Made by a program: the position numbers and the translations under genes. Positions 1 to 10,200 of a stretch of 64,000 nt of DNA are shown here, piece by piece. The stretch comes from Rikenellaceae bacterium (GTDB lineage Bacteria > Bacteroidota > Bacteroidia > Bacteroidales > UBA932). The notes beneath the pieces were generated by a model. The model worked only from the letters and a program-made list of their open reading frames with translations. It was not told where the DNA came from and made no database searches. Every line of letters starts with the position of its first letter. Position 1 is the stretch's first letter. The stretch is from contig JALFGP010000027.1 in NCBI GenBank assembly GCA_022777205.1, forward strand, positions 30,333-94,332, given 5' to 3'.

Positions 1-950
1 GTGCAGGCGCAATCGGAGTGACCCAGAATCTTGTCGATGCCTTCTTTATGAACAATGGACTTGTTCCTATCCTCGGGTATGACGGAAACGGCAATCCTGT
101 AATCAATGCCAATTCCGGCTACACCGAGACCGGCTATTCTACTCAGGACTACAAAGACGACACGAAATATTTCTATGCTGAGCAGGGTGCTGTAGAAGGA
201 CAGAAGACCAATCACGTCATTACGACCGCAGGTACCTACAATATGTATTGCAACCGTGAACCTCGCTTCTACATTTCCGTGCTCTACAATGAGCAGTACC
301 ACTGGGGCAAGGACAAGCACAAATCCTCCAACAAATTCACCGACTTCTTCTCCGGTGGACAGGACGGAGGTCCGAGTCACGATTCTCCGACTGCCGGCTA
401 CCTCGTCAGAAAGATGGTCGATCCGTCAGCCATCCCTTCTGACGGTTCTGGAAAATTCAAGACCCGTCACGGAGCAATCTACCGTCTTGCTGAGGCATAT
501 CTTTCATACGCGGAATGTCTGTTTGAGTACAGTGTCGCAAGGGGAACCCTCGGAGCCAACAAGAACGAGATATTTACATATATCAACAAAATCAGGGAGA
601 GGGCAGGCATTCCTCTCTACGGTAACGGTGTTGACGGGGACGGAGTTGCGATGATTCCGCTTTCGGACAATGAGAACGAACTGCGTGATCTGATTCACAG
701 GGAGAGAAGGGTCGAATTGAATTGTGAGGCAGGAAGCCGCTTCGATGACCTCCGTCGTTGGAAAGAGGCAGCAGATGTCCTTAACGGGCCTTTCTATGGA
801 ATGGATTCCCGTGCTACCAAAGCAAACAGGGATGAATATTACAAAAGAACCCAGTACCAGACCCGCCGTTTCATCAGCTATTGGTGGCCGATTCCTCAGG
901 ATGACATTGACAAGAACCTCAATCTCCGTCAGGTGCCGGGTTGGAGATAG
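1..950 (+). CDS. SusD/RagB-family glycan-binding lipoprotein, C-terminal part (5' end outside window)
   Basis: SusD proteins are surface lipoproteins that cap a SusC TonB-dependent channel and bind the glycan being imported. The reading frame is open from base 3, so the track start at 18 (a GTG) is only the first start-like codon inside a truncated gene; the signal peptide and N-terminal TPR-like part lie off the left edge. What remains shows the usual SusD C-terminus: the helical stretch AEAYLSYAECLFEYS, INKIRERAGIPLYG, RDLIHRERRVELNCEAGSRFDDLRRW, and the final YWWPIPQDDIDKNLNLRQVPGW. It is followed directly by a SusE-like lipoprotein, the standard SusC-SusD-SusE order, so the matching SusC should lie just upstream of the window. 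Family certain; ligand unknown. Confidence 0.95.
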   Translation, partial: AGAIGVTQNLVDAFFMNNGLVPILGYDGNGNPVINANSGYTETGYSTQDYKDDTKYFYAEQGAVEGQKTNHVITTAGTYNMYCNREPRFYISVLYNEQYHWGKDKHKSSNKFTDFFSGGQDGGPSHDSPTAGYLVRKMVDPSAIPSDGSGKFKTRHGAIYRLAEAYLSYAECLFEYSVARGTLGANKNEIFTYINKIRERAGIPLYGNGVDGDGVAMIPLSDNENELRDLIHRERRVELNCEAGSRFDDLRRWKEAADVLNGPFYGMDSRATKANRDEYYKRTQYQTRRFISYWWPIPQDDIDKNLNLRQVPGWR

Positions 951-977
951 TAAATGGACAATTTGATTTTATTTAAT

Positions 978-2336
978 ATGAAACACGGATATATTTTGGG
1001 TTTTACGGCAGGTCTGCTTTCACTTGCTGCCTGCAACAAGGGAGGCTTCCCCGGACCGGACAGAAGTTTGTATGACGTTGTAGAGACAATGACTCTCGAA
1101 GCTTCATCCACCGAGATTGTACTTGATGCCGAGGCGCTGGATGAGGTCGCCCTGACACTGAACTGGACTCCTGCAAGGGAGATGTCCGATGACTATATAG
1201 TCACTTATGTGACCTACCTCGACATTGAGGGTAACGACTTTAGCAATGCCGTCCGTCAGGTTGAGGATGACGGGGTGTTCTGCAAGGAATACACTACCAG
1301 CCAGCTTCAGACCCTCCTTACGGAGAAATGGAACAAGAATTACTCACGCGCGGTGAGTATGGAGTTCAAGGTCATCGCTAAATGGGACGGCGGTGAGAAA
1401 TATGTTATGCCAGAGGTCAGGACAACAAGTTTCAGCGTCCGTCCGTACCGTCCTCTCACTTTTGATGCCGACAGGATCTATCTGTCGGGAGATGCCGTGA
1501 CCGGAACGACCAAAAAGGCAATCGGCAAGACGCCGGAGAATGAATACATCTATGCCGAGGAACTTTATCTCAAACCTGGAAAGCTTACTATTCCAATTGA
1601 ATATCAGGGGATAACCTCATACATTTGTCCTGAAGAGGGTGATGTTGACATTCCTGATGCTGACCAGGTCGACGGGAAACCTGCAGGAACAAAGGCTTAT
1701 CCTGCAACTGTCAAGGAACTGAAGGAGGGAGTTGAACTTCCTGCTTGGAATGTTCCGTCAGAGGGTTACTGGAGAGTAATCATTGACATTGAGAACAAGA
1801 CAGTCAAGTTCTTCTCTCCGAAGAACAGGCTTGAGCCTTTGAAAGTCGAGTTCGCATACGAGGGCAGGGACCCTGCATACTGGATTCTCACAAAGACTCT
1901 TCTTGCCGGCAATTACTACATCAACTCAATGACAGGTTGGGATAGCTGGAAAGGAAAAGCCTATCCGTTCCAGGCATCGAAGGTGGATCCGCAGATCATT
2001 TTCTGGCAGGGATCAACGTTCACAATGACCGATGGCTTCTGTATCAAGCTCGCCCAGGGACCTGCCGAGGTGGATAACATCCGTCAGGGAGAAGGTACGA
2101 CCGGGAACGACCCTAACAAGGACGGTGCAGGAATGACCTTCATCTCCAAAGTTATGGCATTTGTGCCTGCTGAACAACCGGGAGTCCCTGTGACAGCCGA
2201 CATTGAACTCAAGATGGGAGAATGGATCCCGACAGCGACCGCCGTTTCCAACAGAAAATGGAAACCTGCTGCAGGAGGAGTAAGGCTCAGCAGGATAACC
2301 ATTGATGCAAGAAACAATCTTATTCGTTTTGACTGA
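978..2336 (+). CDS. SusE/SusF-like outer-surface lipoprotein
   Basis: Likely a surface glycan-binding lipoprotein that accompanies the SusCD pair. I place the start at the ATG at 978 rather than 954, because that gives MKHGYILGFTAGLLSLAAC, a signal peptide ending in a lipobox with Cys about 20 residues in. Residues about 45-165 form an N-terminal Ig-like domain typical of SusE (LDAEALDEVALTLNWTPA). A short SusE/F-type beta segment (AWNVPSEGYWRVIIDIENKT) precedes a C-terminal domain of about 160 residues (from LEPLKVEFAYEGRDP to the end) that is clearly homologous to the end of the lipoprotein at 3961-6051, including GWDSWKG, FISK and IDARN motifs. It starts 27 bases after the SusD stop and is surely in the same operon. 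Confidence 0.82.
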   Translation: MKHGYILGFTAGLLSLAACNKGGFPGPDRSLYDVVETMTLEASSTEIVLDAEALDEVALTLNWTPAREMSDDYIVTYVTYLDIEGNDFSNAVRQVEDDGVFCKEYTTSQLQTLLTEKWNKNYSRAVSMEFKVIAKWDGGEKYVMPEVRTTSFSVRPYRPLTFDADRIYLSGDAVTGTTKKAIGKTPENEYIYAEELYLKPGKLTIPIEYQGITSYICPEEGDVDIPDADQVDGKPAGTKAYPATVKELKEGVELPAWNVPSEGYWRVIIDIENKTVKFFSPKNRLEPLKVEFAYEGRDPAYWILTKTLLAGNYYINSMTGWDSWKGKAYPFQASKVDPQIIFWQGSTFTMTDGFCIKLAQGPAEVDNIRQGEGTTGNDPNKDGAGMTFISKVMAFVPAEQPGVPVTADIELKMGEWIPTATAVSNRKWKPAAGGVRLSRITIDARNNLIRFD

Positions 2337-2342
2337 TAGATT

Positions 2343-3929
2343 ATGCGATATACAGTAAAAAACAGTATCCTTTTGGTTGCGGCGGTAATCGTTTCCGCCT
2401 GCGCCTGCGCGAAAGAACCGGGTTCCCAGAATACTGGGAACCCCGGGGAAATCGCAGGCAATACCACTGTGAAAATCACTGCCGACAAGACATCAGTCCT
2501 GCGGAACCCTCTGACGGGGTGGGTGATGTATGTCTCCGGTACAGCCGATCCTTCTTATTTTGACACGAAAGTCAGTGTCCCGGATCTTGGCAAGGAAGTC
2601 TATGTCAGGGATTATGCTTCTGCCTGCTACATCAGGACCGGATGGAAGAATCTGAATCCTTCGAAAGGTAAATATGCGTGGGAAGATCCTTCCAGCAGCA
2701 TTTACAAATTGGTGAAAAGGGCTGAAGAGCTTGGACTGCCAATTGCGTTCCGCGTCGTTGTGGACGGAAGGGACCAGAGGGAAAACACTCCGCAGTTCGT
2801 ATTTGATGACGGAGCCGAATACTGGCTTTCGGACAGCAAATTTCCGGACAGAAAGACTCCTTTGGCAATCGATCCGATCTGGAGAAAGCACTATGAGACT
2901 TTTGTAAAGGCATTTGCTGAATATTTCAATGATCCGAAGAAAACAGCATTCATTGATGCTTATGGCCTTGGAAAATGGGGTGAAGGACACAATGTCTGCT
3001 ATGAGCAGAACAATGCCATCACCTCGAAGACTTCCGAGTACAAGGCTGAGACAATGCGCTGGATTACGAAACTCTATGCGGACAATTTCACAAAAGTTCC
3101 TCTCGTGATAAATTATCACCGTCAGATAGGACATCCTATCAGTGAGGGTAAGAACCCGCAGCCGGACAGCGAAACCGTCCTTCAGATAGCAATCGACAAC
3201 GGCTACTGTCTGCGTGCAGATTCATTCGGAATGAACAACCAGGATTGGGGCTATAATGACTGGGAGAAGGCTTATGTCCAGAAATGGCTGTACAAACTGC
3301 CTGTCCTTATGGAGGGAGGTTGGATCGTTTCCAGCCATTCTTACTGGAATGACCCTGCCGGTTATAGGAAAGGCCATCCTGAAGATGTCCGCAAGGGAGA
3401 ATTCGATTCCTCAATGGAGGCACACGTGAATATGATGGACTTCCGTGTCGGGGATGAGACGAAGAGCTGGTTCGAGAATGCCTACGAATACGTTGAGCGC
3501 TTCATCTCGGAAGGCGGTTACAGGCTCTATCCGACTCAGGTCTCTTTCCCGACCAAGGCGAAATTTGGAGACAAAGTCACCATTGCCCACAGTTGGGCCA
3601 ATCTGGGATGGGGCTTCTGTCCTGTGAATCTCCCGCAGTGGAACTACAAATTCAGGGTTGCAGTCGCTCTTCTTGACAGCAACGACAATCCTGTCAAGAT
3701 TTTCGTGGATGAGCAGACTGATCTGTCGCAGTGGCTCAAGGGCAATATCACTTCCTACAAGACCGAAGTGGAGATGAAGGGAGTGGCTGTCGGAGGCTAT
3801 TCCTGGGCAGTTGGCATAGTTGACACCACACGTGACAATGAAATAGGAATCCGTCTTGCAGCAGCATCGAAGTACCAGACTGAATCCGGTTGGGTACGTG
3901 TCGGGACGGTTTCAGTTTCAGCAAGATAA
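2343..3929 (+). CDS. DUF4832-type TIM-barrel lipoprotein, candidate glycoside hydrolase
   Basis: A lipoprotein (MRYTVKNSILLVAAVIVSAC) with the look of the DUF4874/DUF4832 family. It has an N-terminal NPLTGW motif, the barrel strand pattern RTGWKNLNPSKGKYAWED, a conserved GKWGEGH, and a C-terminal beta-sandwich (about residues 400-528) starting at YRLYPTQVSFPTKAKFGD with HSWANLGWGFCPVN. The family resembles clan GH-A glycosidases, and the acidic residues in GKWGEG and in VLMEGGW sit where an acid/base and nucleophile pair would be; that is inference, as no activity is established for the family here. It begins 4 bases after the SusE-like stop codon, in the PUL operon. The cysteine-rich stretch SACACAK makes the exact lipobox Cys uncertain. 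Confidence 0.7.
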   Translation: MRYTVKNSILLVAAVIVSACACAKEPGSQNTGNPGEIAGNTTVKITADKTSVLRNPLTGWVMYVSGTADPSYFDTKVSVPDLGKEVYVRDYASACYIRTGWKNLNPSKGKYAWEDPSSSIYKLVKRAEELGLPIAFRVVVDGRDQRENTPQFVFDDGAEYWLSDSKFPDRKTPLAIDPIWRKHYETFVKAFAEYFNDPKKTAFIDAYGLGKWGEGHNVCYEQNNAITSKTSEYKAETMRWITKLYADNFTKVPLVINYHRQIGHPISEGKNPQPDSETVLQIAIDNGYCLRADSFGMNNQDWGYNDWEKAYVQKWLYKLPVLMEGGWIVSSHSYWNDPAGYRKGHPEDVRKGEFDSSMEAHVNMMDFRVGDETKSWFENAYEYVERFISEGGYRLYPTQVSFPTKAKFGDKVTIAHSWANLGWGFCPVNLPQWNYKFRVAVALLDSNDNPVKIFVDEQTDLSQWLKGNITSYKTEVEMKGVAVGGYSWAVGIVDTTRDNEIGIRLAAASKYQTESGWVRVGTVSVSAR

Positions 3930-3960
3930 ATAAGAACATATTTAATAAAACATAAAACTG

Positions 3961-6051
3961 ATGAAAAAGAATTTCGTAAGATTCGCTTCGGCGATTGCCA
4001 TCCTTTCTCTCGGAGTGGCCTGTACGGACCTCTCCGGTGTGGAGGAAAGAATTGAGACCCTTGAGACCCAGATGGCCGCAATGGCAAATCAGCTCAATGC
4101 ATTCAATGCAAATATAAGGGCACTTGAGGACTTTACCCAGTCGGGACAGACTGTAAAGGACATTGTCAAGAACGGGAATGTCTATACCATTACCCTTGGA
4201 AACGGTACTGTACACAACATAACAATTGAGAATGGACCTGTACAACTCAATGTCTCAATTGATTCAGAAGGCTACTGGACAATCGACGGAAGCCGCATCA
4301 AGGATGCGAGCGGCAATCCTGTGAAGGCCCTGGGCGAGAAAGGCGACAAGGGTGAGAACGGTTCCAACGGACAGGACGGAGCCAACGGAAAGGATGGAAA
4401 GACTCCGATCTTCGGCGTTGATTCAGAAGGTTACTGGACCATCAAATATTCAGAGACCGAAACTCCTGCAAGGGTGACCGACGAGAACGGAAATCCTGTC
4501 AAGGCTGTCGGTTCATCATCTTCCACAGGTGAACCTTCCACAGGAAGCTGCCTGTTCAAGAGTGTTTCCGTTGAGAACGGATACCTTGTGATTGTTCTCA
4601 ATTCAACTCCTGACCAGACCTACAGACTCCCGATTGAGGCTGGTTTCCGCATTTCAGTGAGCAAGGATTTCATCGCAGTACTGCCGGGACAGAGCGTTGA
4701 CGTACCTTTCGAGGTGATTGGGAAAGATGCCACAACTCACGTTTTCGTTGAAGCTCAGGGTTACACTGCAACTCTCGGGGATGGCGTGGTTACTGTCACT
4801 GCTCCCGATCCGCTTCCTGAAACAGGTTACCTCATCATCAAGGCCATCAGGAATTCCGATTCTTCTACAAAGGCCGTTTATCTCACTTTCGAGAGTGGGG
4901 AACTTACTTTTGTGTATGATGCAAAAACCGTCCTCAGCGAAGGTGGCAAAGTCACAATCCCCGTCAGCGCAAACGTTGACTACACTGTGAATATTCCTGA
5001 AACCGCTGCTTCCTGGATTCATCTTGCCGGATCGACAAAGGCTCTTGTTTCGTCAACAATCGAACTCATCATCGACGGGAACACCGGTGAGCAGCGTGCT
5101 GCAACTGTCAGCATAGTTCCGTCACTTGGAGAGACGAAAAACATTCAGATTGTTCAGGCAGGTGCCGGCGAGGCAGTCTTCAATCAGGTTGACCTTGCAA
5201 CCGTAGCATCATTCTCTCTTTCAGGAACTTCTCTTGATGCTCCAGCTGCCCTTGCACAGACAGTTGAGAATAAGGATGTGTTCGCATTCTATTCTACCTT
5301 GAAAGCCGGTAAACTCTATGTCGAGATGTTCGATGCCGAGAGCAAATCCCTCGGTTCCATCATCCCTGCATCCGGAACAGACATCAATGCCGGCAATGCT
5401 TCAGAATTCAAACAGGATTTTGTCGGCAACGGCGCCTGGGAGATTCCTGCAGAAGGAACCTACCGTGTTGTTCTCAACCGTGCGGCAAAGACAATCTCAT
5501 TTTACGATGAAGCTACCGATTTGCAGCCTTTGACAGTGAAATTCGCTTATGAGAACGGTACATCGTGGTACCTCACCAAGACCCTTGTTCCTGGTACTTT
5601 CTATGTCAGCACCAACAGCGGATGGGACAGCTGGAAAGGCAGAAAATACACTTTCCTGGCTTCAGCGGCAGACCCTCAGGTGTTCTACTGGGAAGGCGAG
5701 TGCGCCATCGACGGAGATGGGGATCCGAAGCAGGTCAGCTTCAAGATTGCTCAGAGCAAGGCCGACGTTGATTTGATTGAGGCCGGTACTGGAACAGGTG
5801 GTGCAGATCCTAACACCCAGTCAGGAATGAACTTCATTTCGAAATCATACGCATTTGCTCCGGCAGATGCTGATGGAACTGCACTTTCAACTGACGCAGA
5901 ACTGATTGTGAATGAGTGGTTGCCTTGCGCAGGTGCAGTCAGCAACAAGAGGTGGGTTCTTGCAAAGGGCTCGAAAGTCAATGTCATCCGGTTCATAATC
6001 GACGCGAGGAATATGAGAGTCCGCTTTGATGTTGAAGAAACAGCTGAATAA
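3961..6051 (+). CDS. DUF4988/BACON lipoprotein with SusE-like C-terminal domain
   Basis: Surface lipoprotein (lipobox LSLGVAC) probably involved in glycan capture. Domains in order: a short coiled coil (VEERIETLETQMAAMANQL, residues about 25-50) with a DUF4988 domain as found at the N-terminus of PL29-type proteins; two DSEGYWTI repeats separated by a collagen-like linker (GEKGDKGENGSNGQDGANGK); a region of Ig/BACON type (residues about 300-400, ending IVPSLGETKNIQIVQAG); and from about residue 415 a SusE/F-like part whose last 170 residues match the SusE-like lipoprotein at 978-2336 (GWDSWKGRKY, ADPQVFYWEG, NFISKSYAF, IDARNMRVRFD). It ends in TAATG, overlapping the next start by one base, so the two are translationally linked. 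A binding role is inferred from domains only. Confidence 0.8.
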   Translation: MKKNFVRFASAIAILSLGVACTDLSGVEERIETLETQMAAMANQLNAFNANIRALEDFTQSGQTVKDIVKNGNVYTITLGNGTVHNITIENGPVQLNVSIDSEGYWTIDGSRIKDASGNPVKALGEKGDKGENGSNGQDGANGKDGKTPIFGVDSEGYWTIKYSETETPARVTDENGNPVKAVGSSSSTGEPSTGSCLFKSVSVENGYLVIVLNSTPDQTYRLPIEAGFRISVSKDFIAVLPGQSVDVPFEVIGKDATTHVFVEAQGYTATLGDGVVTVTAPDPLPETGYLIIKAIRNSDSSTKAVYLTFESGELTFVYDAKTVLSEGGKVTIPVSANVDYTVNIPETAASWIHLAGSTKALVSSTIELIIDGNTGEQRAATVSIVPSLGETKNIQIVQAGAGEAVFNQVDLATVASFSLSGTSLDAPAALAQTVENKDVFAFYSTLKAGKLYVEMFDAESKSLGSIIPASGTDINAGNASEFKQDFVGNGAWEIPAEGTYRVVLNRAAKTISFYDEATDLQPLTVKFAYENGTSWYLTKTLVPGTFYVSTNSGWDSWKGRKYTFLASAADPQVFYWEGECAIDGDGDPKQVSFKIAQSKADVDLIEAGTGTGGADPNTQSGMNFISKSYAFAPADADGTALSTDAELIVNEWLPCAGAVSNKRWVLAKGSKVNVIRFIIDARNMRVRFDVEETAE

Positions 6052-7205
6052 TGACTGGAAAAAATATATTAAAATCCTTGGCACAGGCGTTGCTTGCATT
6101 CATTCTTATGTTTGCATCCGGCACAGCCTGTGCCAAGATTGATCCCTACAGGGGACTTTCTCTTGAACTGTCCGAAGTCTCTGAAAACCTGACTGTAGGA
6201 CAGACAGCCCGAATTGAGGCCGAAGTCAGGGGCGACAATGCCTCTTCTGTAAAAACGACAATCAAATGGCAGTCCCTCAATCCGACTGTCCTTTCTCTCA
6301 ATTCAGAAGGAAACACCGCGACCGTAAAGGCCCTCAAGGGCGGTGTCGCTTCCATTCGAGTTTCCGTCGCTGAATGCGAAAATCTCAACCAAAAACTGAC
6401 CTTCAAAATCAAGGAGGAAGGCGACGGAATTCTCCGCATCCTGGCAATAGGAAACAGCTTCTCCCAGGATGCCGTGGAGCAGTATCTCTATGAACTGTTT
6501 GCAACCAGCGGACAGAAGGTAATCATCGGAAACCTCTACATAGGAGGATGCAGCCTTGAGAAGCACTACAACAACATTATGGGTGACAAGGCTGCATACG
6601 AATACAGAAAGGTGGTCAATGGCCAGAAGACCAATCTCTCGGGCGTGAAGATTTCAACGGTGCTGGAGGAGGAACCGTGGGATTATGTGAGCATCCAGCA
6701 GGTAAGCGGCCTTTCGGGGCAGTACGAGACCTGCACACCTTATCTCCCGGAAATATTGAACTATGTCCGTTCACATTCGAAATTCGACGTGAAACTCATC
6801 TGGCATTCCACCTGGGCATACTCCAAGGACTCGACCCACGGTGATTTTCCGAAATACAACAAGGACCAGATGACGATGTACAATGCGATTGTCGAAGTAG
6901 GGCAGAAAGTTATGGCTAATACATCATATTCTTTCGACCTTCTGGTTCCTTCCGGTACGGCAATCCAGAATGGAAGAACCTCGTCTCTGGGTGACACCTT
7001 CAACAGGGACGGTTATCATCTGGAGGTCAATTACGGAAGATACACCGCCGCCTGCACCTGGTTCGAGGCAATTTCAGGCAAGAATGTAGAAGATGTGTCA
7101 TACGCTCCTTCAACTGTAAGCGAGGCCAATGCACGGATTGCCCGTGCAGCCGCCCACAGGGCAGTTGCCTCACCTTATTCAGTAACTGAGCTGACGGGAT
7201 TCTGA
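6051..7205 (+). CDS. Big2 plus DUF4886 (SGNH-hydrolase-like) lipoprotein
   Basis: A lipoprotein (FASGTAC lipobox) with a bacterial Ig-like Big2 domain at residues about 38-122 (SLELSEVSENLTVGQTARIEAEV and ATVKALKGGVASIRV) followed by a DUF4886 domain. The latter opens with ILAIGNSFSQDAVEQYLYE, the SGNH/GDSL-like serine block of this family, and closes near DTFNRDGYHLEVNYGRY, which supplies the D-x-x-H of the catalytic block. It is therefore probably a carbohydrate esterase or deacylase in the outer envelope or periplasm, acting with the PUL glycosidases; the reaction is not established. The start codon overlaps the preceding stop (TAATG). Confidence 0.8.
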   Translation: MTGKNILKSLAQALLAFILMFASGTACAKIDPYRGLSLELSEVSENLTVGQTARIEAEVRGDNASSVKTTIKWQSLNPTVLSLNSEGNTATVKALKGGVASIRVSVAECENLNQKLTFKIKEEGDGILRILAIGNSFSQDAVEQYLYELFATSGQKVIIGNLYIGGCSLEKHYNNIMGDKAAYEYRKVVNGQKTNLSGVKISTVLEEEPWDYVSIQQVSGLSGQYETCTPYLPEILNYVRSHSKFDVKLIWHSTWAYSKDSTHGDFPKYNKDQMTMYNAIVEVGQKVMANTSYSFDLLVPSGTAIQNGRTSSLGDTFNRDGYHLEVNYGRYTAACTWFEAISGKNVEDVSYAPSTVSEANARIARAAAHRAVASPYSVTELTGF

Positions 7206-7268
7206 CATTGATGAAACTCAAACCTGAATTTTGTCGTCCTCAAGCATACTAAAAAATTGAATACATAT

Positions 7269-10200
7269 ATGAAATTTATTCATCTATTTACAGGAATATT
7301 CTTGATTTTCTCAATAACCGCCTCTGCCCAACACCGGCTCACCCCTGAGGACGAGGCGCGTGCGAAGGAACTGGTCAGCAGGATGACCATTGAGGAGAAA
7401 ATCGATTATATCGGTGGACTGAAGTCATTTTATATCAGGGCAATCCCACGGTTGGGAATACCTCAGATCAGGATGGCGGACGGTCCTTGCGGTGTGAGGA
7501 ACAACACCAAAAGCACCCTGTACCCGTGCGGTATATGCTCGGCGGCATCCTGGAACCGTGATGCGGTTGAGGCTCTTGGGCACGGACTGGGGGCTGACGC
7601 GAAGGCAAGGGGTGTTGACATAATGCTCGGTCCGGGGGTGAACATCTACCGTTCGCCTTTGTGCGGCAGGAATTATGAATATTTCGGTGAAGACCCTTAC
7701 CTTGCTTCGGAAGTGGCGAAGCACTATATCCTCGGAATGCAGGATGAGGGAGTGATGGCGACAGTCAAGCATTTTGCCGCCAACAACCAGGAATATGCCC
7801 GCCACACCGTCAGTTCCGATGTCGATGAAAGGACTTTGAATGAAATATATTTCCCTGCATTCCGCAAGGCGGTCCACGAGGCAGGCGTCGGTGCGGTGAT
7901 GGACAGTTACAATCCGGTGAACGGGGTTCACGCGACTGAGAATGCCTGGATGAACATTGATGTCCTCCGCAATCAGTGGGGTTTCAAGGGAATATTGATG
8001 TCCGACTGGACTTCTACCTATTCCACTGTCGGAATTGCAAACGGAGGGCTTGACCTTGAGATGCCGAAGGGAGTCTTTTTTACACAGGAAAGGCTCAAGG
8101 CTGCCATTGAAAACGGGACTGTCAGAGAGGAGGACATCGACTTGAAAGTTCAGCACATCCTCCAGACACTCATTTCATTCGGGATGCTGGATGCGCAGAA
8201 ACCCGAAGTGAACGATCTCGATGAAAGGCAGGAATCCCGGGATGCAGCCCTTCAGGTTGCCAGGGAAGGCATCGTGCTTTTGAAAAATGAAGGCAGTCTT
8301 CCAATGGCCAAAAGGGGAAAGATTCTTGTCATGGGCCCGAATGCCGACCGCATTGCGACAGGAGGCGGAAGCGGGTTTGTGACTCCGATTTCTTCTGTTT
8401 CAGTGTATCAGGGACTTGTTGATGCAAAGGGTGCGAAGAATGTGAAACTTCTCTCGGAAGACATGCTCTACAAGGACATATATTCCGAAATATTTACTGA
8501 TGAGACATTCTCTGCCCGGGGCTTCAAGGCGGCATATTACCCCAACAAGAAGTTCGAGGGCGAGCCTGTGATGGAAAGGATTGACGGTAGGATTGACTTC
8601 CATTGGAAATATTCATCCCCTTGCGAAGGACTTCCTGATGACGGTTTCTGTGCCCGATGGGAAGGTGTTTACAAGCCTGCCCAGGACGGGACCCTGCGTT
8701 TCAGAATGAGCGGGGACGACGGCTACAGGATTATCGTGAACGGGAAACAAATCGGCGGCGACTGGGGCAACCATTCGCTTTCCTCAAAATCCGCCTTTAT
8801 GGATGTGAAGGCAGGACAGACCTATAATTTCCGTTTTGAGTATTTTGAGAATGTCGGGGAGGCGACGGTCATTCTTGAGGCCGGGATGATGGACAGCGCG
8901 ATGATGTATGCTGCCTTGAAGAATGCGACGGCAGTCGTCTATTGCGCCGGTTTCGACAGCGACATTGAAGGAGAGGGATTCGACAGGGGATTCGCCCTTC
9001 CGCAAGACCAGAGGCGTGTTATCGGGATGCTCTCCGAAGCCCATCCGAATGTAAATGTGGTGCTGAATGCAGGCGGGGCAGTTGATTTCAGAGGCTGGTC
9101 CGAGGATGTGGAGTCCGTCCTTTTGGCCTGGTATCCGGGACAGGAAGGCGGAACGGCCGTTGCGGACATTCTGACGGGAAAGATTTCTCCGAGCGGGAAA
9201 CTTCCGATTTCAATGGAAAATGACTGGAACGACAATCCTGTCCGGAACAGCTACTACGAGAATGCAAAGCAGCAGAAGCACGTGGAGTACACAGAAGGTA
9301 TTTTTGTCGGCTACAGGGGATATGACCGCAGCGGCAAGACTCCGCGCTATCCTTTCGGCTACGGCCTTTCATACTCTTCATTCGGCTACTCGGATTTGAA
9401 GGTGGAAGTCCTTCCTGACGGGAATGTGAAGGTCGGAGTGACTCTCACCAACACGGGAAAGATGGATGCCGCTGAAGTGGTCCAGGTCTATGTCAAGGAC
9501 TGCGAGGCTTCTGTAGTGCGCCCGGAAAAGGAACTCAAGGGCTTCAGCAAGATTTTCCTGCGAAAGGGTGAAACCGCGACAGTTTCGCTCCTCCTGAAAC
9601 CGGAAGACTTTGCATTCTACGATGTTGACATTAAGGATTTCAGGGTTGAGCCGGGCGAGTTCGTCATCTATGCCGGAGGCTCTTCCGCTGATCTGCCTCT
9701 GTCGGAAAGGATTTCATATTCATATAATTGCAGGGAAGTGTCTGAACCTGCCGCCGTGGCAGAGGGGACTGTTCCTTTTATGACGAACATATATGGAAGG
9801 AAACATACGTCCCTGAACGGAAAATGGAACGCCTTCACTGACCTCTACGACCAGGGACGGAAAATGGAGGTTTACAAGAACCGCAAGCCACAGGACGGGA
9901 CACAGTTCTTTGAATATTCATTCGAGGGCGGAATGCGTCTGGATGTCCCCGGGGACTGGAACTCCCAATCTCCGGAGTTGAAATACTACGAAGGGACGAT
10001 GTGGTACGCCCGCCATTTTGATGCTCCTGCGGTTTCGGAGCGCGACTTTCTTTACTTCGGGGCCGTCAGCTATAGGTGCAGGGTCTATCTCAACGGGGAA
10101 TTCATTGCGGAGCACGAAGGTGGTTTCACTCCTTTCCAGGTTGAGGTGACTGGGAAACTGAAGGAGAAAGACAATTTCCTCTGCATCGAGGTGAGCAACC

